Under the pieces are notes generated by a model. That model was not told the origin of the DNA. It worked only from the letters and a program-made list of their open reading frames with translations, and searched no databases. From JAKVCB01 sp963578605 (GTDB taxonomy: Bacteria > Planctomycetota > Planctomycetia > Pirellulales > Lacipirellulaceae), in the NCBI GenBank assembly GCA_963578605.1, contig CAUZEA010000001.1:91617-155616 (forward strand): a stretch of DNA of 64,000 nt. The letters run 5' to 3'. Each line of letters starts with the position of its first letter. The stretch's first letter is position 1. This document shows positions 17,743 through 26,774 of the stretch, one piece after another. The translations under genes and the position numbers were made by a program.

Positions 17743-17865
17743 TCACCGGGTACGCGATCGCCAGGCCAGCGCTAACAACGCCGCTCCGGAAACCAATCCC
17801 ACTGCGAATGTCAGCAAAAACTCTGGCATTTCAAAATGCGTGATGTGGGCGATCAATTCTGTCAT
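17743..17865 (-). CDS. 40-residue single-span membrane peptide (candidate)
   Basis: A short frame starting MTELIAHITHFEMPEF. It continues into one hydrophobic helix (LLTFAVGLVSGAALLALAW) and ends in a basic RSRTR, which sets the orientation with the C-terminus inside. GGAG lies 11 bases upstream of the ATG. It sits between tRNA-His and a palindrome. The helix plus positive end is unlikely by chance in so short a frame, but no family is recognised. Confidence 0.5.
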   Translation of the reverse strand: MTELIAHITHFEMPEFLLTFAVGLVSGAALLALAWRSRTR

Positions 17866-18247
17866 TGCTTGGTCATCTCCGTCGGTTCTGATCAGTATCA
17901 GATCTGTATCGGAACCAGTTCATAGCTCAAGGGTTCAAATTCGCGGGGGAAATCAAACCTGGCCCAATGATCTTTCGACACGCCAGTCTCCCAACGAAAC
18001 TGCTTTGAGGGTCCCTCCTACCATACAGATCGACCCGAGTGGCAGCAACCGGTCAAGAATTCGTTGCCAGCTGCATGGTAAGCTTATTGGATAAATTGGT
18101 GTCCCCTTGCTCATCTCAGAGCCCCACCGCAAAGAGCCTTTGACCGACCCAAAAAATCACCGCTTCCGCAGGAAACAAAAGAAAACCGGACCACTGCGTG
18201 GTGCGAAAATTCGGCCAACTAGCCGGTTTCCGGGAATTCCAGGGCGG
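17866..18247. other. Gap with one imperfect palindrome
   Basis: No gene is visible in these 380 bases. At 17884-17916 the outer arms GGTTCTGAT and ATCGGAACC match 8 of 9 as an inverted repeat. The inner part holds the near direct repeat GATCAGTATC/GATCTGTATC. It lies about 20 bases upstream of the 40-residue peptide, where it could be an operator or leader hairpin. Confidence 0.4.
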
Positions 18248-19690
18248 TTACCGGCCTGTGCTCTGAAGAAACTCAAGATATTGGCGATCGAGTTCGGTAG
18301 AGGACTGTCCCGTGGCTTCGGCAAGTGATGCCGAGCTATCGCGACCGGCATAGACGTCGAGAAGATATTGAACAAACGGCTCACGATAGGCTCCCTCCCT
18401 GGCATGCATCAGAAAGGTGGCCAATCCGGCCGACTGGCTGTAGAGCTGACGAATATCAGGGTTTCGCTGCAGGTCAAGCTTGCCGAAACGGGTGAAATCG
18501 GCCAGGGGAAGATAAACCTGGTCGCTCACCGCTCGCTTTGCAGCTGCTGGCAACCTTCCGGCCGAGGCCGTTCCAATCGTGTAATAAGGGTGCCCTGCAG
18601 AATCGACGTGCTCCACGAGCGACTCAAAATAAGTGGCGACCCCTTCGATGACCCAAAAGTTAGCTATCTGACCAACGTGCCGGACAGCCTTGCGGGACTC
18701 GTGAAAGAGTTGATGAACCGCCTCGTGATAGAGGGTCGCCAGGGCATGGTCCGGTAGCGTTTGCAAGCGGTTGGACTGCCCTCCGGGGGCCTGGGATGAA
18801 CCGTTATTTTGCCCGGCATAGAAATGCGCCTCGCCGAGGGTATCGAAATAGATTCCCACTGTCTTTCCAATCTGCGGCTGCCGCTGACGAAGCGCTTCGA
18901 CATATTGCTGATGATCACGATGGTAAACCACGTGAAACGGCTTGCTCCGCTGGGGCGGGTTGCGCTCACCTGCAAACAGCTGGCGAACTTCGCGCTTGCT
19001 GAGGTCGAAGGCCGCAAACAATTGCCGCCACACCTGGTAGAGCCCTTCCAGGTGGGTGGCCAATTTGGCTCCCGCTTCCAGGCTGTGATTGGTGGTCACC
19101 AAGAAATGATCCGTGCGGATTCGCCAGCCCGTTTCGATTGTCTGGTGCCGACGGGCATCGACTTCGGCGGTGACCCATTGGTTGCCCACCCGCCGTTCGC
19201 CACGTTCATAGCGGAAGAGGTCGTGCACACCAATCCAGCCAAATTGCGGATGCCAGGCCTTTTTGCGATCAGCCATTTTACGGGCCAACGGGGTCAGCCA
19301 CTGACCGGCGTGTTGCTGGTAACCCAGGATTCGACGGGCGGCCGCGTGATTCGGGTCGCAGCGAACCACTTCGGTGGCCCACTGCAGGGCAACCGATGCA
19401 TGGCCCGATTCCGCGGCACGCTGGGCAAGTGCAAACAGTTCGGTTGCATAGCGGCGTTCCGCCGATGACACCTCGCCCGTTCTCCCGGGGACCGGGCAGT
19501 ACTGGTTCGCGGCCACGAACAAAAGTTCGCCATGCGCAGGATCTGCCGGTCGTCCGGTCTGAGCGGCATACCGGGCTACCAGGTTGCGATGTGCTTGTTG
19601 AAGTTCGCCAGCGGCTTCCCGTGCCCGACTGGAGCTCGTCAGCAAGCAACCCGCCAGGAGAATCAAGGCTAAATAGCGCAATGGGAGCAT
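18248..19690 (-). CDS. Secreted DUF1570-like zinc peptidase
   Basis: A 480-residue protein with an N-terminal export signal (LRYLALILLAGCLLTSS) that may be a lipobox. The active-site motif is LYHEAVHQLFHE, with the third zinc ligand in WVIEGVATYFE about 30 residues on, as in gluzincins. Residues 60-130 are helical and TPR-like. Proteins of this DUF1570-like type are abundant in planctomycetes; substrates are unknown. A second protein of similar logic is at 36017-37327. Start and stop are unambiguous. Confidence 0.8.
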   Translation of the reverse strand: MLPLRYLALILLAGCLLTSSSRAREAAGELQQAHRNLVARYAAQTGRPADPAHGELLFVAANQYCPVPGRTGEVSSAERRYATELFALAQRAAESGHASVALQWATEVVRCDPNHAAARRILGYQQHAGQWLTPLARKMADRKKAWHPQFGWIGVHDLFRYERGERRVGNQWVTAEVDARRHQTIETGWRIRTDHFLVTTNHSLEAGAKLATHLEGLYQVWRQLFAAFDLSKREVRQLFAGERNPPQRSKPFHVVYHRDHQQYVEALRQRQPQIGKTVGIYFDTLGEAHFYAGQNNGSSQAPGGQSNRLQTLPDHALATLYHEAVHQLFHESRKAVRHVGQIANFWVIEGVATYFESLVEHVDSAGHPYYTIGTASAGRLPAAAKRAVSDQVYLPLADFTRFGKLDLQRNPDIRQLYSQSAGLATFLMHAREGAYREPFVQYLLDVYAGRDSSASLAEATGQSSTELDRQYLEFLQSTGR

Positions 19691-19830
19691 ACGTGAAGTT
19701 CTGGGAGAATGGCGGTCCTCTGCGGGGGACCCGCGGATACCTCTATTCTACCATCTGTACGAAGATTGAAACGGTATCTGCACGGAGAATGAAACTGGAC
19801 CGGAGCAGGATCCCTGTTTCGCCTGACGGA

Positions 19831-20829
19831 TCAGTGTGCGGCAAACGCGGCATCGAAGATCAACTGACTTGGCTGAAAGTCAATTCGCTTGACAAATTCG
19901 CAAGCCTCGCGGAGCCCATGCTCACGATCCATGCCGTTATCTTCCCACTCGACACTCAAGGGACCATCGTACCCCACCACGTTGAGAGCTCTCACGATTT
20001 CTTCGAAGTTCACACTGCCACGACCGGGTGAACGGAAATCCCAGCCACGGAGCGGGTGCCCAAAATTAAAGTGACTGGTGAGAATCCCTGTTTTTCCATC
20101 GAGGGTAACGATCGAATCCTTGACATGCACATGATACATTCGATCAGGAAATTCGCGAATGAACTGAACCGGATCCACTCCCTGCCAGTTAAGGTGGCTG
20201 GGATCGAAATTGAATCCAAACTCTTCCCGGTTATCGAGGACGTCGAGGGCCCGACGAGCGCTATACAAGTCGAAAGCGATTTCGGTCGGGTGAACTTCCA
20301 GGGCAAACCGTACGCCACATTCTCCGAAGACATCGAGAATCGGATTCCAGCGATTGGCGAAGTCTTGAAAACCTTCATCGATCCTGTCCTCGGACACCGG
20401 TGGAAACCCGTAAACCAAATGCCAGATCGACGAACCTGTGAAACCGTTCACAATACCTACGCCGAATTTTTGTGCGGCGCGGGCCGCATTCTTCATTTCC
20501 TCGGCAGCTCGCTGACGCACCCCCTCCGGATCACCATCACCCCAAATGTAATCGGGTAGAATATCACGGTGGTGACCCTCGACACGGTCGCAAACGCATT
20601 GTCCGACGAGATGATTGCTGATCGAGTGGCATTGCAAATCAAACCGATCCAACAGGTCACGTTTGGAATCGGTGTAGTCGGGTTCGGCCAGCGCTCGATC
20701 GACTTCAAAATGGTCACCCCAGCAGGCGAGTTCCAGGCCCTGGTAGCCCGCATCGCTTGCCAAACGCGCAAGGTCTTCGAGAGGCAAATCTGCAAATTGT
20801 CCAGTAAAGAGGGTAACAGGTCGCGCCAT
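19831..20829 (-). CDS. Sugar phosphate isomerase/epimerase family protein
   Basis: A 332-residue TIM-barrel protein of the xylose isomerase/AP endonuclease 2-like group. Metal-binding positions are visible in order: LEVHPTE, FNFDPSHLNWQG, YHVHVKDS and LSVEWED. The substrate cannot be told; relatives act on inosose, tagatose or other sugars. AAGGAGT lies 7 bases before the ATG at 20829, which decides the start over an upstream frame extension. It is divergent from the gene at 21020. Confidence 0.85.
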   Translation of the reverse strand: MARPVTLFTGQFADLPLEDLARLASDAGYQGLELACWGDHFEVDRALAEPDYTDSKRDLLDRFDLQCHSISNHLVGQCVCDRVEGHHRDILPDYIWGDGDPEGVRQRAAEEMKNAARAAQKFGVGIVNGFTGSSIWHLVYGFPPVSEDRIDEGFQDFANRWNPILDVFGECGVRFALEVHPTEIAFDLYSARRALDVLDNREEFGFNFDPSHLNWQGVDPVQFIREFPDRMYHVHVKDSIVTLDGKTGILTSHFNFGHPLRGWDFRSPGRGSVNFEEIVRALNVVGYDGPLSVEWEDNGMDREHGLREACEFVKRIDFQPSQLIFDAAFAAH

Positions 20830-21004
20830 TGGAAAGACTCCTTGTAATGATGGCAATTTTTCTTGGAAAAGATGGGGCTCAATGCATCTGCCAGCAGTCT
20901 GGGTACAGCCGTCCGCTGGAAACCAACGAGCCGATAACCAGCCGAACTCAACTCCTCATCCGAGTTGTACGCCTGTCAATGACGCTCATCCCCTACTTTG
21001 GGCA

Positions 21005-21013
21005 TGCTATACT
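21005..21013 (+). promoter_or_regulatory. Extended -10 promoter, possibly leaderless
   Basis: TGCTATACT is an extended -10 element (TG, one base, TATACT). Transcription would begin about seven bases later, on or next to the A of the ATG at 21020. No Shine-Dalgarno site and no good -35 are seen. Confidence 0.45.
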
Positions 21014-21019
21014 TTTGAA

Positions 21020-22045
21020 ATGCGTACCTTTGGACAAACTTTCGCGACCGTTTTAGTTCTCACAACCCTGGCCCACGGCGAGGCGCCGGTCGATGTCGAA
21101 CTCGTAGCTCCACGCGGTTTGCAAGTTACCGCACCTCAAGCATGGTTGCAACTGCTCAGCAAGATGCAGTTAGGACAAGTCCGGATTCGCTCAACGAGTC
21201 GACCCGGTGGTTCCCGCCTGGAACCGAGCATCAAGAATCGGGGAACCGAGCAGCACCCCCGCTATCACGTGTTGGGCTTGTTGACAGCGGACGGGAAGCT
21301 CGTTTTGCCCGGCGGGACGTTCAAACGTAACGATCCTGGAAAGTTGAACGACTACTTCCAGCGCCTCGCAGCCGATGGACCGGAAGGCGTGACCGCTCCG
21401 CGGGGAAACTTTGGTCTCACCGAGCGGCAATTCCATACCGTTCACGATGCACTTGCCACCAAGGTCCGCTTCCCCACGCATGGAAAAACGGTCCAGCAAT
21501 TCGTCGATCAGCTGGCCAACGAGTTGAGCCTTCCGTTGGTCCCTGACCAAGACGCCCACCGCGTCCTGCGGAGTGCAGAGCCGGTCACCAACGAAGTCGA
21601 GGGGTTATCGGCCGGAACGGCACTGGCAGTCTTGTTGGGTAACTGTGGGCTGGCACTCCGCCCCGAGAAACCACGGGGTCAGAATCCTCGGTTACAAATT
21701 GTTCGCGCTCAACAAGATCTCGAAGTGTGGCCTGTCGGCTGGAAACCCCAGGAACGCCCACGCGAGCTGGCCCCAGTTCTGTTTGAGTTTCTTAACGTTG
21801 AAATTTCCGGCTACTCCCTGGCCGAAGCTCTGGCCGCAGTCGGTCCGCGTTTAGGGATGCCGCTGTTAATCGACCGGTCAACTCTGGAGCGTCATAACAT
21901 TGACCCGACTCAAATTAAAATCGAGCTTCCCCACACGCGAACCTACTACAAACGGGTGCTTGACCGCATTCTGTCCCAGGCCCGCTTGAAAGGGGAATTG
22001 AAGGCGGACGAAGCAGGCAACGTGTTTTACTGGGTTACCAGGTAG
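21020..22045 (+). CDS. Secreted protein of unknown function
   Basis: From the ATG at 21020 the product is 341 residues and starts with a short signal (MRTFGQTFATVLVLTTLAHG). The body has two repeated small alpha/beta segments, around FVDQLANELSLPLVPD and AEALAAVGPRLGMPLLIDRS. Their spacing resembles STN/secretin N-terminal domains, but I would not assign one. The upstream part of the open frame, 20882-21019, lies between divergent genes and is not conserved-looking. There is no ribosome-binding site, only an extended -10 box adjacent to the start. It converges with pepF. Confidence 0.7.
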   Translation: MRTFGQTFATVLVLTTLAHGEAPVDVELVAPRGLQVTAPQAWLQLLSKMQLGQVRIRSTSRPGGSRLEPSIKNRGTEQHPRYHVLGLLTADGKLVLPGGTFKRNDPGKLNDYFQRLAADGPEGVTAPRGNFGLTERQFHTVHDALATKVRFPTHGKTVQQFVDQLANELSLPLVPDQDAHRVLRSAEPVTNEVEGLSAGTALAVLLGNCGLALRPEKPRGQNPRLQIVRAQQDLEVWPVGWKPQERPRELAPVLFEFLNVEISGYSLAEALAAVGPRLGMPLLIDRSTLERHNIDPTQIKIELPHTRTYYKRVLDRILSQARLKGELKADEAGNVFYWVTR

Positions 22046-22057
22046 CCCAGCAGAACG

Positions 22058-22109
22058 AAAGCCGCCACCCAGGGGGGACGTCGGTTCGGCAGAACCTACC
22101 GGTGGCTTT
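22058..22109. terminator. Possible two-way terminator between converging genes
   Basis: AAAGCCGCCACC pairs with GGTGGCTTT with a bulge and a 31-base loop, and a pyrimidine-rich run (CTTCTTTCC) follows. It lies between the stops of the 21020 gene and pepF. Confidence 0.35.
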
Positions 22110-22147
22110 CTTCTTTCCGACTGCCTCGCGGCGGGCAAGCGGCGACG

Positions 22148-23950
22148 TCATAGCAATTCGTCGAGTTCTTCGACCAGGCGTTCGAAATAGGCGAGCGCTG
22201 ACTGGACCGGTTGCCGCTGCTCCATATCTACCCCCGCGTCCCGGAGCAACTCGAGCGGGTATTTTGAGCACCCCCCCTTGAGAAAGGAGAGGTACTCGTT
22301 CAGTTCCTGGGAACCACCATTCATGACCCGCTCGCTGAGCGCGATCGCGGCAGACAACCCGGTCGCATACTTATAGACATAAAAGGCGCGGTAAAAGTGC
22401 GGGATCCGGAAGCACTCCAGCGCCAGGCACTGGTCCCGTACAAAATCAGGACCGAAATACTGCTCGAGCAACAAGCTGTACGCCTGTTTGAACCAGTCGA
22501 CCGTAAGCGGCTCTCCCGACTCTGCTGCTTCGTGGGCAATCTTCTCGAACTCTGCAAACATGGTTTGGCGAATGATGGTCCCTCGAATGGCATCAATTTC
22601 ACGGTTAATCAGGTAGGCTCGTTGTGCGTCACTTTTTGCATTCTGCATCAAGTGTCGTCCCAGTAGTTGCTCGTTAAAGGTACTCGCCACCTCAGCGACA
22701 AAAATCGTGTAGTCGTAGTACTCGAACGGCTGGTGCTGCGCCGAAAGGTGGCTGTGCATCGAGTGACCTGCCTCGTGGGCAAGCGTGAACACGTGGTCGA
22801 GCACGTCGGGTTGGTAGTTCATGAGGATGTGCGGGTCACCGTCGTACGAACCACAGCTAAAGGCGCCGCTCTGCTTGCCTTGATTCGGGTATCGATCGCA
22901 CCAACGACCTCGCAAACCTGCCTCCAGGACAGAACAGTACTTGTCGCCCAGCGGTTGCAGGGCCGCAATGATCGTCTTGACGGCCCGGTTCCACGGTTGC
23001 CGTACACGGAGCTCACTCAAGATGGGCACATAGGTATCGTAATGGTGAAGATCCCGCAAACGCATCTTGCGACGACGGATCTCAAAATAGCGATAGAGCA
23101 CCGACAGTTTTTCGTGTACGGCATCGATCAGGTTGTCGTACACGGCAACCGGCACATTGTCTTTGAATAACGATTTTTCTCGGGCACTCGCAAAACCACG
23201 CGCCTTGGCATAGTAAACATCGCGCTGAATCGACCCGCTCAACGTGGCGGCCAGCGTATTTTCGTGTGCCGAGAACTGCTCATAGTACTGATGGAATGCC
23301 TTTTGCCGCACGCGCCGTTTGGGAGAATGCAAGAAAACGGAGAACGTCGCATGGGAAAGTTCCACGTCGTCACCCGCTTCATTGCGGACGGTTCCAAACT
23401 TGAGATCTGCATCGGTTAGTTGACGGAAGACTTTGCTGGCTGCCCGGGACATTTCGGCCTGCATCGCGAGGAGTTTTTCTTCGCTCCTGGCAAGCGTATG
23501 GGGCTGATGACGCAGCAACCGCTGGAGCTTCAGCCGATACGGCCGGAGTTCCCTGGCCGGAAGAAACCGTTTCAGACGGGACTTGGAGATGGCAAGGATT
23601 TCAGGACGTATGAAACTGGCTGCCTGGGCAGCCTTGCTGTCAGCGTGCTGATAGCGACCTTGCATCCGTTGATAGGTGCTGTTGGCCGTATCCTCGGTCG
23701 TTTTCAAAAAGGCGTATGTCTCGAGCTTTTCGGCAGTCCGCTCAAACTGACTGTCAAATCGCAAACAACTCGCCAACGCTGCGGCACTGTCGCCCAGGGT
23801 CGCGCAAAACTTTTCGTAGCGGGGAATGGTCTTTTCCCACTTCTGGAATGCCTTTTCCCATGCCTTGTCGTTGGGAAACAAGCTGGAAAGATCCCAGGTA
23901 TCGGCTGGTCTGGTTTTCGTTCGTGGCGGAAGTTTGTGTGCTTTGCTCAT
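22148..23950 (-). CDS. pepF: Oligoendopeptidase F (M3 family)
   Basis: A 600-residue cytosolic zinc peptidase that degrades short peptides. The zinc motif is LAHEAGHSMHSHLS, with the downstream Glu in FVAEVASTFNE. The N-terminal region with WDLSSLFPND and the C-terminal CFRIPHFYRAFYVYKYATGLSAA match PepF. The ATG at 23950 (MSKAHKLP) is chosen; a TTG two codons earlier is less likely. It stands alone. Confidence 0.93.
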   Translation of the reverse strand: MSKAHKLPPRTKTRPADTWDLSSLFPNDKAWEKAFQKWEKTIPRYEKFCATLGDSAAALASCLRFDSQFERTAEKLETYAFLKTTEDTANSTYQRMQGRYQHADSKAAQAASFIRPEILAISKSRLKRFLPARELRPYRLKLQRLLRHQPHTLARSEEKLLAMQAEMSRAASKVFRQLTDADLKFGTVRNEAGDDVELSHATFSVFLHSPKRRVRQKAFHQYYEQFSAHENTLAATLSGSIQRDVYYAKARGFASAREKSLFKDNVPVAVYDNLIDAVHEKLSVLYRYFEIRRRKMRLRDLHHYDTYVPILSELRVRQPWNRAVKTIIAALQPLGDKYCSVLEAGLRGRWCDRYPNQGKQSGAFSCGSYDGDPHILMNYQPDVLDHVFTLAHEAGHSMHSHLSAQHQPFEYYDYTIFVAEVASTFNEQLLGRHLMQNAKSDAQRAYLINREIDAIRGTIIRQTMFAEFEKIAHEAAESGEPLTVDWFKQAYSLLLEQYFGPDFVRDQCLALECFRIPHFYRAFYVYKYATGLSAAIALSERVMNGGSQELNEYLSFLKGGCSKYPLELLRDAGVDMEQRQPVQSALAYFERLVEELDELL

Positions 23951-24140
23951 AAACAATCGTGGGTGGCATGCAATCAGCGCGGAGGGTCGCGGAACCGATC
24001 ACGAAAACTACAATATGAAGGACAACGACTTCGTTGGGGGCAAACTCCAAAAGCGACTCGCACCGAGTGGGGAAAGCAAAAAATGGGGTGTTCGTGCGTT
24101 GGACTCAATCGCCTGGCCGCCGGCGGCCATCCGTAAAACA

Positions 24141-25160
24141 TCACCAGGAAAGCAGCGCCGTACCCCAGGAAAGTCCGGCACCAAACCCACACAAGAGAAG
24201 TCGGTCACCGGGGGAAATCAGGCCTGCACGAAGCGACTCGTCCAGCGCGATAGGAATCGAGCCGGTCGACGTGTTGCCGTAATGATCCAGGTGCATAACA
24301 ACCTTTTTACGGTCGATGCTCATGCTCTCGACAACCGCTTCGAGAATCCGCTCGTTCGCCTGGTGAAACAACCAAAGTCGCACGCTTTCCGCAGGACATT
24401 CAGCCGCCTCCAGTATTTGTTTCGACGAGTCCTCGACGAGTCTCACAGCCCATTTGAAAACACTCCGGCCATCCATCTCCAAATACCATCGTTCCCCACT
24501 GGTGCAATCGGTCGTAAATGGCTGCTTGGAGCCACCAACAGGGCGCTTGAGCAAATCGGCACCTGACCCGTCGGCACCAAGCGTGTACGCATCCAGGCCC
24601 TGTTCTGGGTCTCCAGGCGCCAAAACCACTGCCCCTGCACCGTCGCCAAACAAGGGATAGGTACGTTTGTCTTGCGGATTGGTGATTCGCGAATTGATAT
24701 CAGCACCAATAATCAGGGCACGACGGCTACACCCGGTTGCCACGTACTGAAAACCAGTCACCATGGCATATAAAAACCCGGCACAAGCCGCGGACAAATC
24801 GACGGCCGCGCAATGCAAACCCAACTGATGCTGGACTTGGGTAGCCGTCGCCGGTAACAGATAGTCGGGAGTCATGGTTGCCATAAGCAACACGTCGATG
24901 TCGCGGTGTGCAACACCAGCGGCTTCGATGGCGTTTTGGGCAGCGCTGACTGCCATATCACTGGTGGTCATGTCTGAGGGCGCATGACGACGTTCTTGAA
25001 TACCGGTCCGCTGAAGGATCCAGTCAGCATCGCAACCGAGCGAAGCGAGGTCGTCGTTCGTGACCACGTTGTCAGGCAAGAAGCTTCCCGTGCCAACAAT
25101 TTGCACACCCGAAAGCTTGCGAATGGGTGAACGGCTGAGTGGTTCGGCTGCGTCTGACAT
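24141..25160 (-). CDS. fabH: Beta-ketoacyl-ACP synthase III
   Basis: Starts fatty acid synthesis by condensing acetyl-CoA with malonyl-ACP. The catalytic triad is visible: Cys in DLSAACAGFLYAM, His in LWLFHQANERI and Asn in HYGNTSTGSIP. The end motif LLLCGFGAGLSWG is typical. It has the usual length (339 residues from the ATG at 25160; a GTG five codons upstream is possible). plsX and fabD, common neighbours elsewhere, are not here. Confidence 0.94.
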   Translation of the reverse strand: MSDAAEPLSRSPIRKLSGVQIVGTGSFLPDNVVTNDDLASLGCDADWILQRTGIQERRHAPSDMTTSDMAVSAAQNAIEAAGVAHRDIDVLLMATMTPDYLLPATATQVQHQLGLHCAAVDLSAACAGFLYAMVTGFQYVATGCSRRALIIGADINSRITNPQDKRTYPLFGDGAGAVVLAPGDPEQGLDAYTLGADGSGADLLKRPVGGSKQPFTTDCTSGERWYLEMDGRSVFKWAVRLVEDSSKQILEAAECPAESVRLWLFHQANERILEAVVESMSIDRKKVVMHLDHYGNTSTGSIPIALDESLRAGLISPGDRLLLCGFGAGLSWGTALLSW

Positions 25161-25343
25161 CGGACAGTTTGGCACGCCTGGGAAAGGCGAGTTTAAAAGC
25201 GGAGTAGGATGGGGACTGCAGGGTAAGTCTTTGCAGCAGTTTGGGCAAGCCCGCCGTTTTTTCTGCCAGGTCCACCTCCCTGAAACCTGACCGGAATGAC
25301 GTTCTAACCCGCCTCCCCCAACGACTGCGGTGGTCCGCGGTTC

Positions 25344-26024
25344 TCATGCGACCGCGGCCGAACGCTTGACTTCGTACAGCCATGCATTTCCCTGTTTACC
25401 TACGGTCCGCAAGGCTTTCATTTCTCGCAAACAGTAGGCCATGCGTTGGGCAATCCACCGCTCAACTGCCAACTGCTTAGCCAAGTCCCCGGTATGAAAG
25501 GGAGTTGGCAAGTTCTCCGGAAGTAACCGGCAAAGATCTCCAAGCGTACGAAATGAAACTTCCTCGACGATTTCCGTCAGCTGCTGATCCTCGACCTCAA
25601 AGTCCGTGGCGCGGCGCCAACGACGCCGGCCGTGCCCCGGATAACGTAATTCCTGAACTTCGACCAGAGGTACGCGGAGTGTGAGTCGTTTGTGGGGAAA
25701 CACCTTGGTAAAATAGACCAGTTCATCGAAGATACTGAGAAGTTGTCCGCGTTTGGGGCTCCACCGACGCGATTCTTCGCGCCCTCCTTTACGACTTTGC
25801 TTGACTAAAGACTTCCTGACGACAATCGGTTTGACGACGTGCACCGTGTGACGCTTGAGCAGTTTGTGCAACTTGTCGCGTATGGCGGCCAGCGACCCAT
25901 GTTGAATTTCGACGAGAGTCCCGCCATTGACGACGTCAATTCGAAACCCATCGACGGGAACCTCGTACCGTGCGTGGGGTCGGGCGTAGTGTTCCTTCAA
26001 CTGTCGGTGGAGCGAAGTTTCCAT
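25344..26024 (-). CDS. Possible PD-(D/E)XK-like nuclease with winged-helix tail
   Basis: A 226-residue protein not firmly recognised. Residues 15-60 read YEVPVDGFRIDVV, then LVEIQHGSLAAIRDKL, then VHVVKPIVV. The Asp, Glu-x-Gln and following helix and strand fit a PD-(D/E)XK fold with Gln in place of Lys. Residues 75-130 are very basic and contain aromatic strands. The last 80 residues (LAVERWIAQRMAYCLREMKAL) look like a winged helix. The context, between fabH and pyrE, gives no hint. A DNA or RNA nuclease is inference only. Confidence 0.6.
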   Translation of the reverse strand: METSLHRQLKEHYARPHARYEVPVDGFRIDVVNGGTLVEIQHGSLAAIRDKLHKLLKRHTVHVVKPIVVRKSLVKQSRKGGREESRRWSPKRGQLLSIFDELVYFTKVFPHKRLTLRVPLVEVQELRYPGHGRRRWRRATDFEVEDQQLTEIVEEVSFRTLGDLCRLLPENLPTPFHTGDLAKQLAVERWIAQRMAYCLREMKALRTVGKQGNAWLYEVKRSAAVA

Positions 26025-26206
26025 AGCACCGCTCTGGGGATCAGAAAATCAGGCTGCAACCGTGGCCTGCACTTCGGTGCACCGCTTAACCCTTCCTTGG
26101 ACTGGCGGTTTCACCGTTGGGGATTTCCACTCCAACCTGCGTGGGGAGAGGCTCCGGGGGAAAATCGACCGTGATGGATATCTCTCCGACCGCGGAGGAT
26201 GATGTC

Positions 26207-26761
26207 TCAAGCAGGCTCAACCTCAACATCAAAGTCAGCAATCGTAAAAAGCGTATCGAGGCGATAGCCACGGGCACTAAAAGCCTCACGTCCCCCTTCG
26301 AGCCGATCCACAATCGCCAACACACGCTCGACCCTCAAGCCAACCGCCTCACAGTGCTCGATGGCTTTGAGACTTGAGCCGCCCGTGGTAACGACATCTT
26401 CGACAATCACCAGTCGCTCACCTTCACGAAAGGGCCCTTCGACAAATCGATCGGTACCATGCCCCTTCGTCTCTTTGCGAACCATGACACCTCGCAGTGG
26501 GATGTTGCGGATCCCTGCCAAGGTGAGGATCGCGGCGGTGATGGGATCGGCGCCGATTACCATGCCACCCACCAGGTCGGGAAGTTCGTCGCCCAAAAGG
26601 GCCAACATACCCTCGCCGATTAACCTGGCTCCCGCCGCATCCAGGGTGACCTGCCGGCAGTCAAGGTAGTAGTTTGCCTGGAGGCCTGAGGCAAGCGTAA
26701 ATTTGCCAAATTGCAGGGCATGTTCGCGAATAAGCGCCTGGAGTGCATCTCGATCGTACAT
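26207..26761 (-). CDS. pyrE: Orotate phosphoribosyltransferase
   Basis: Converts orotate and PRPP to OMP in pyrimidine synthesis. The PRPP loop is LVIVEDVVTTGGSSL and the flexible catalytic loop is VRKETKGHGTDR. KFTLASGLQANYYLDCRQVT at the N-terminus is the family's orotate region. It is 184 residues long, normal for the shorter bacterial type. It is about 13 bases from the stop of the LysM protein gene upstream, so the order on the transcript is LysM protein, then pyrE only if read from the same promoter; note that the LysM gene starts farther right and reads leftward into pyrE. Confidence 0.94.
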   Translation of the reverse strand: MYDRDALQALIREHALQFGKFTLASGLQANYYLDCRQVTLDAAGARLIGEGMLALLGDELPDLVGGMVIGADPITAAILTLAGIRNIPLRGVMVRKETKGHGTDRFVEGPFREGERLVIVEDVVTTGGSSLKAIEHCEAVGLRVERVLAIVDRLEGGREAFSARGYRLDTLFTIADFDVEVEPA

Positions 26762-26774
26762 AGGCCTTAACTAG

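Noticed and set aside
17455..17775. Coding frame across the tRNA-His locus
   Set aside because: It is produced by the tRNA sequence itself; the cloverleaf is complete.
20882..21019. N-terminal extension of the gene at 21020
   Set aside because: The extension lies in the divergent intergenic region, has no ribosome-binding site and would bury a good signal peptide.
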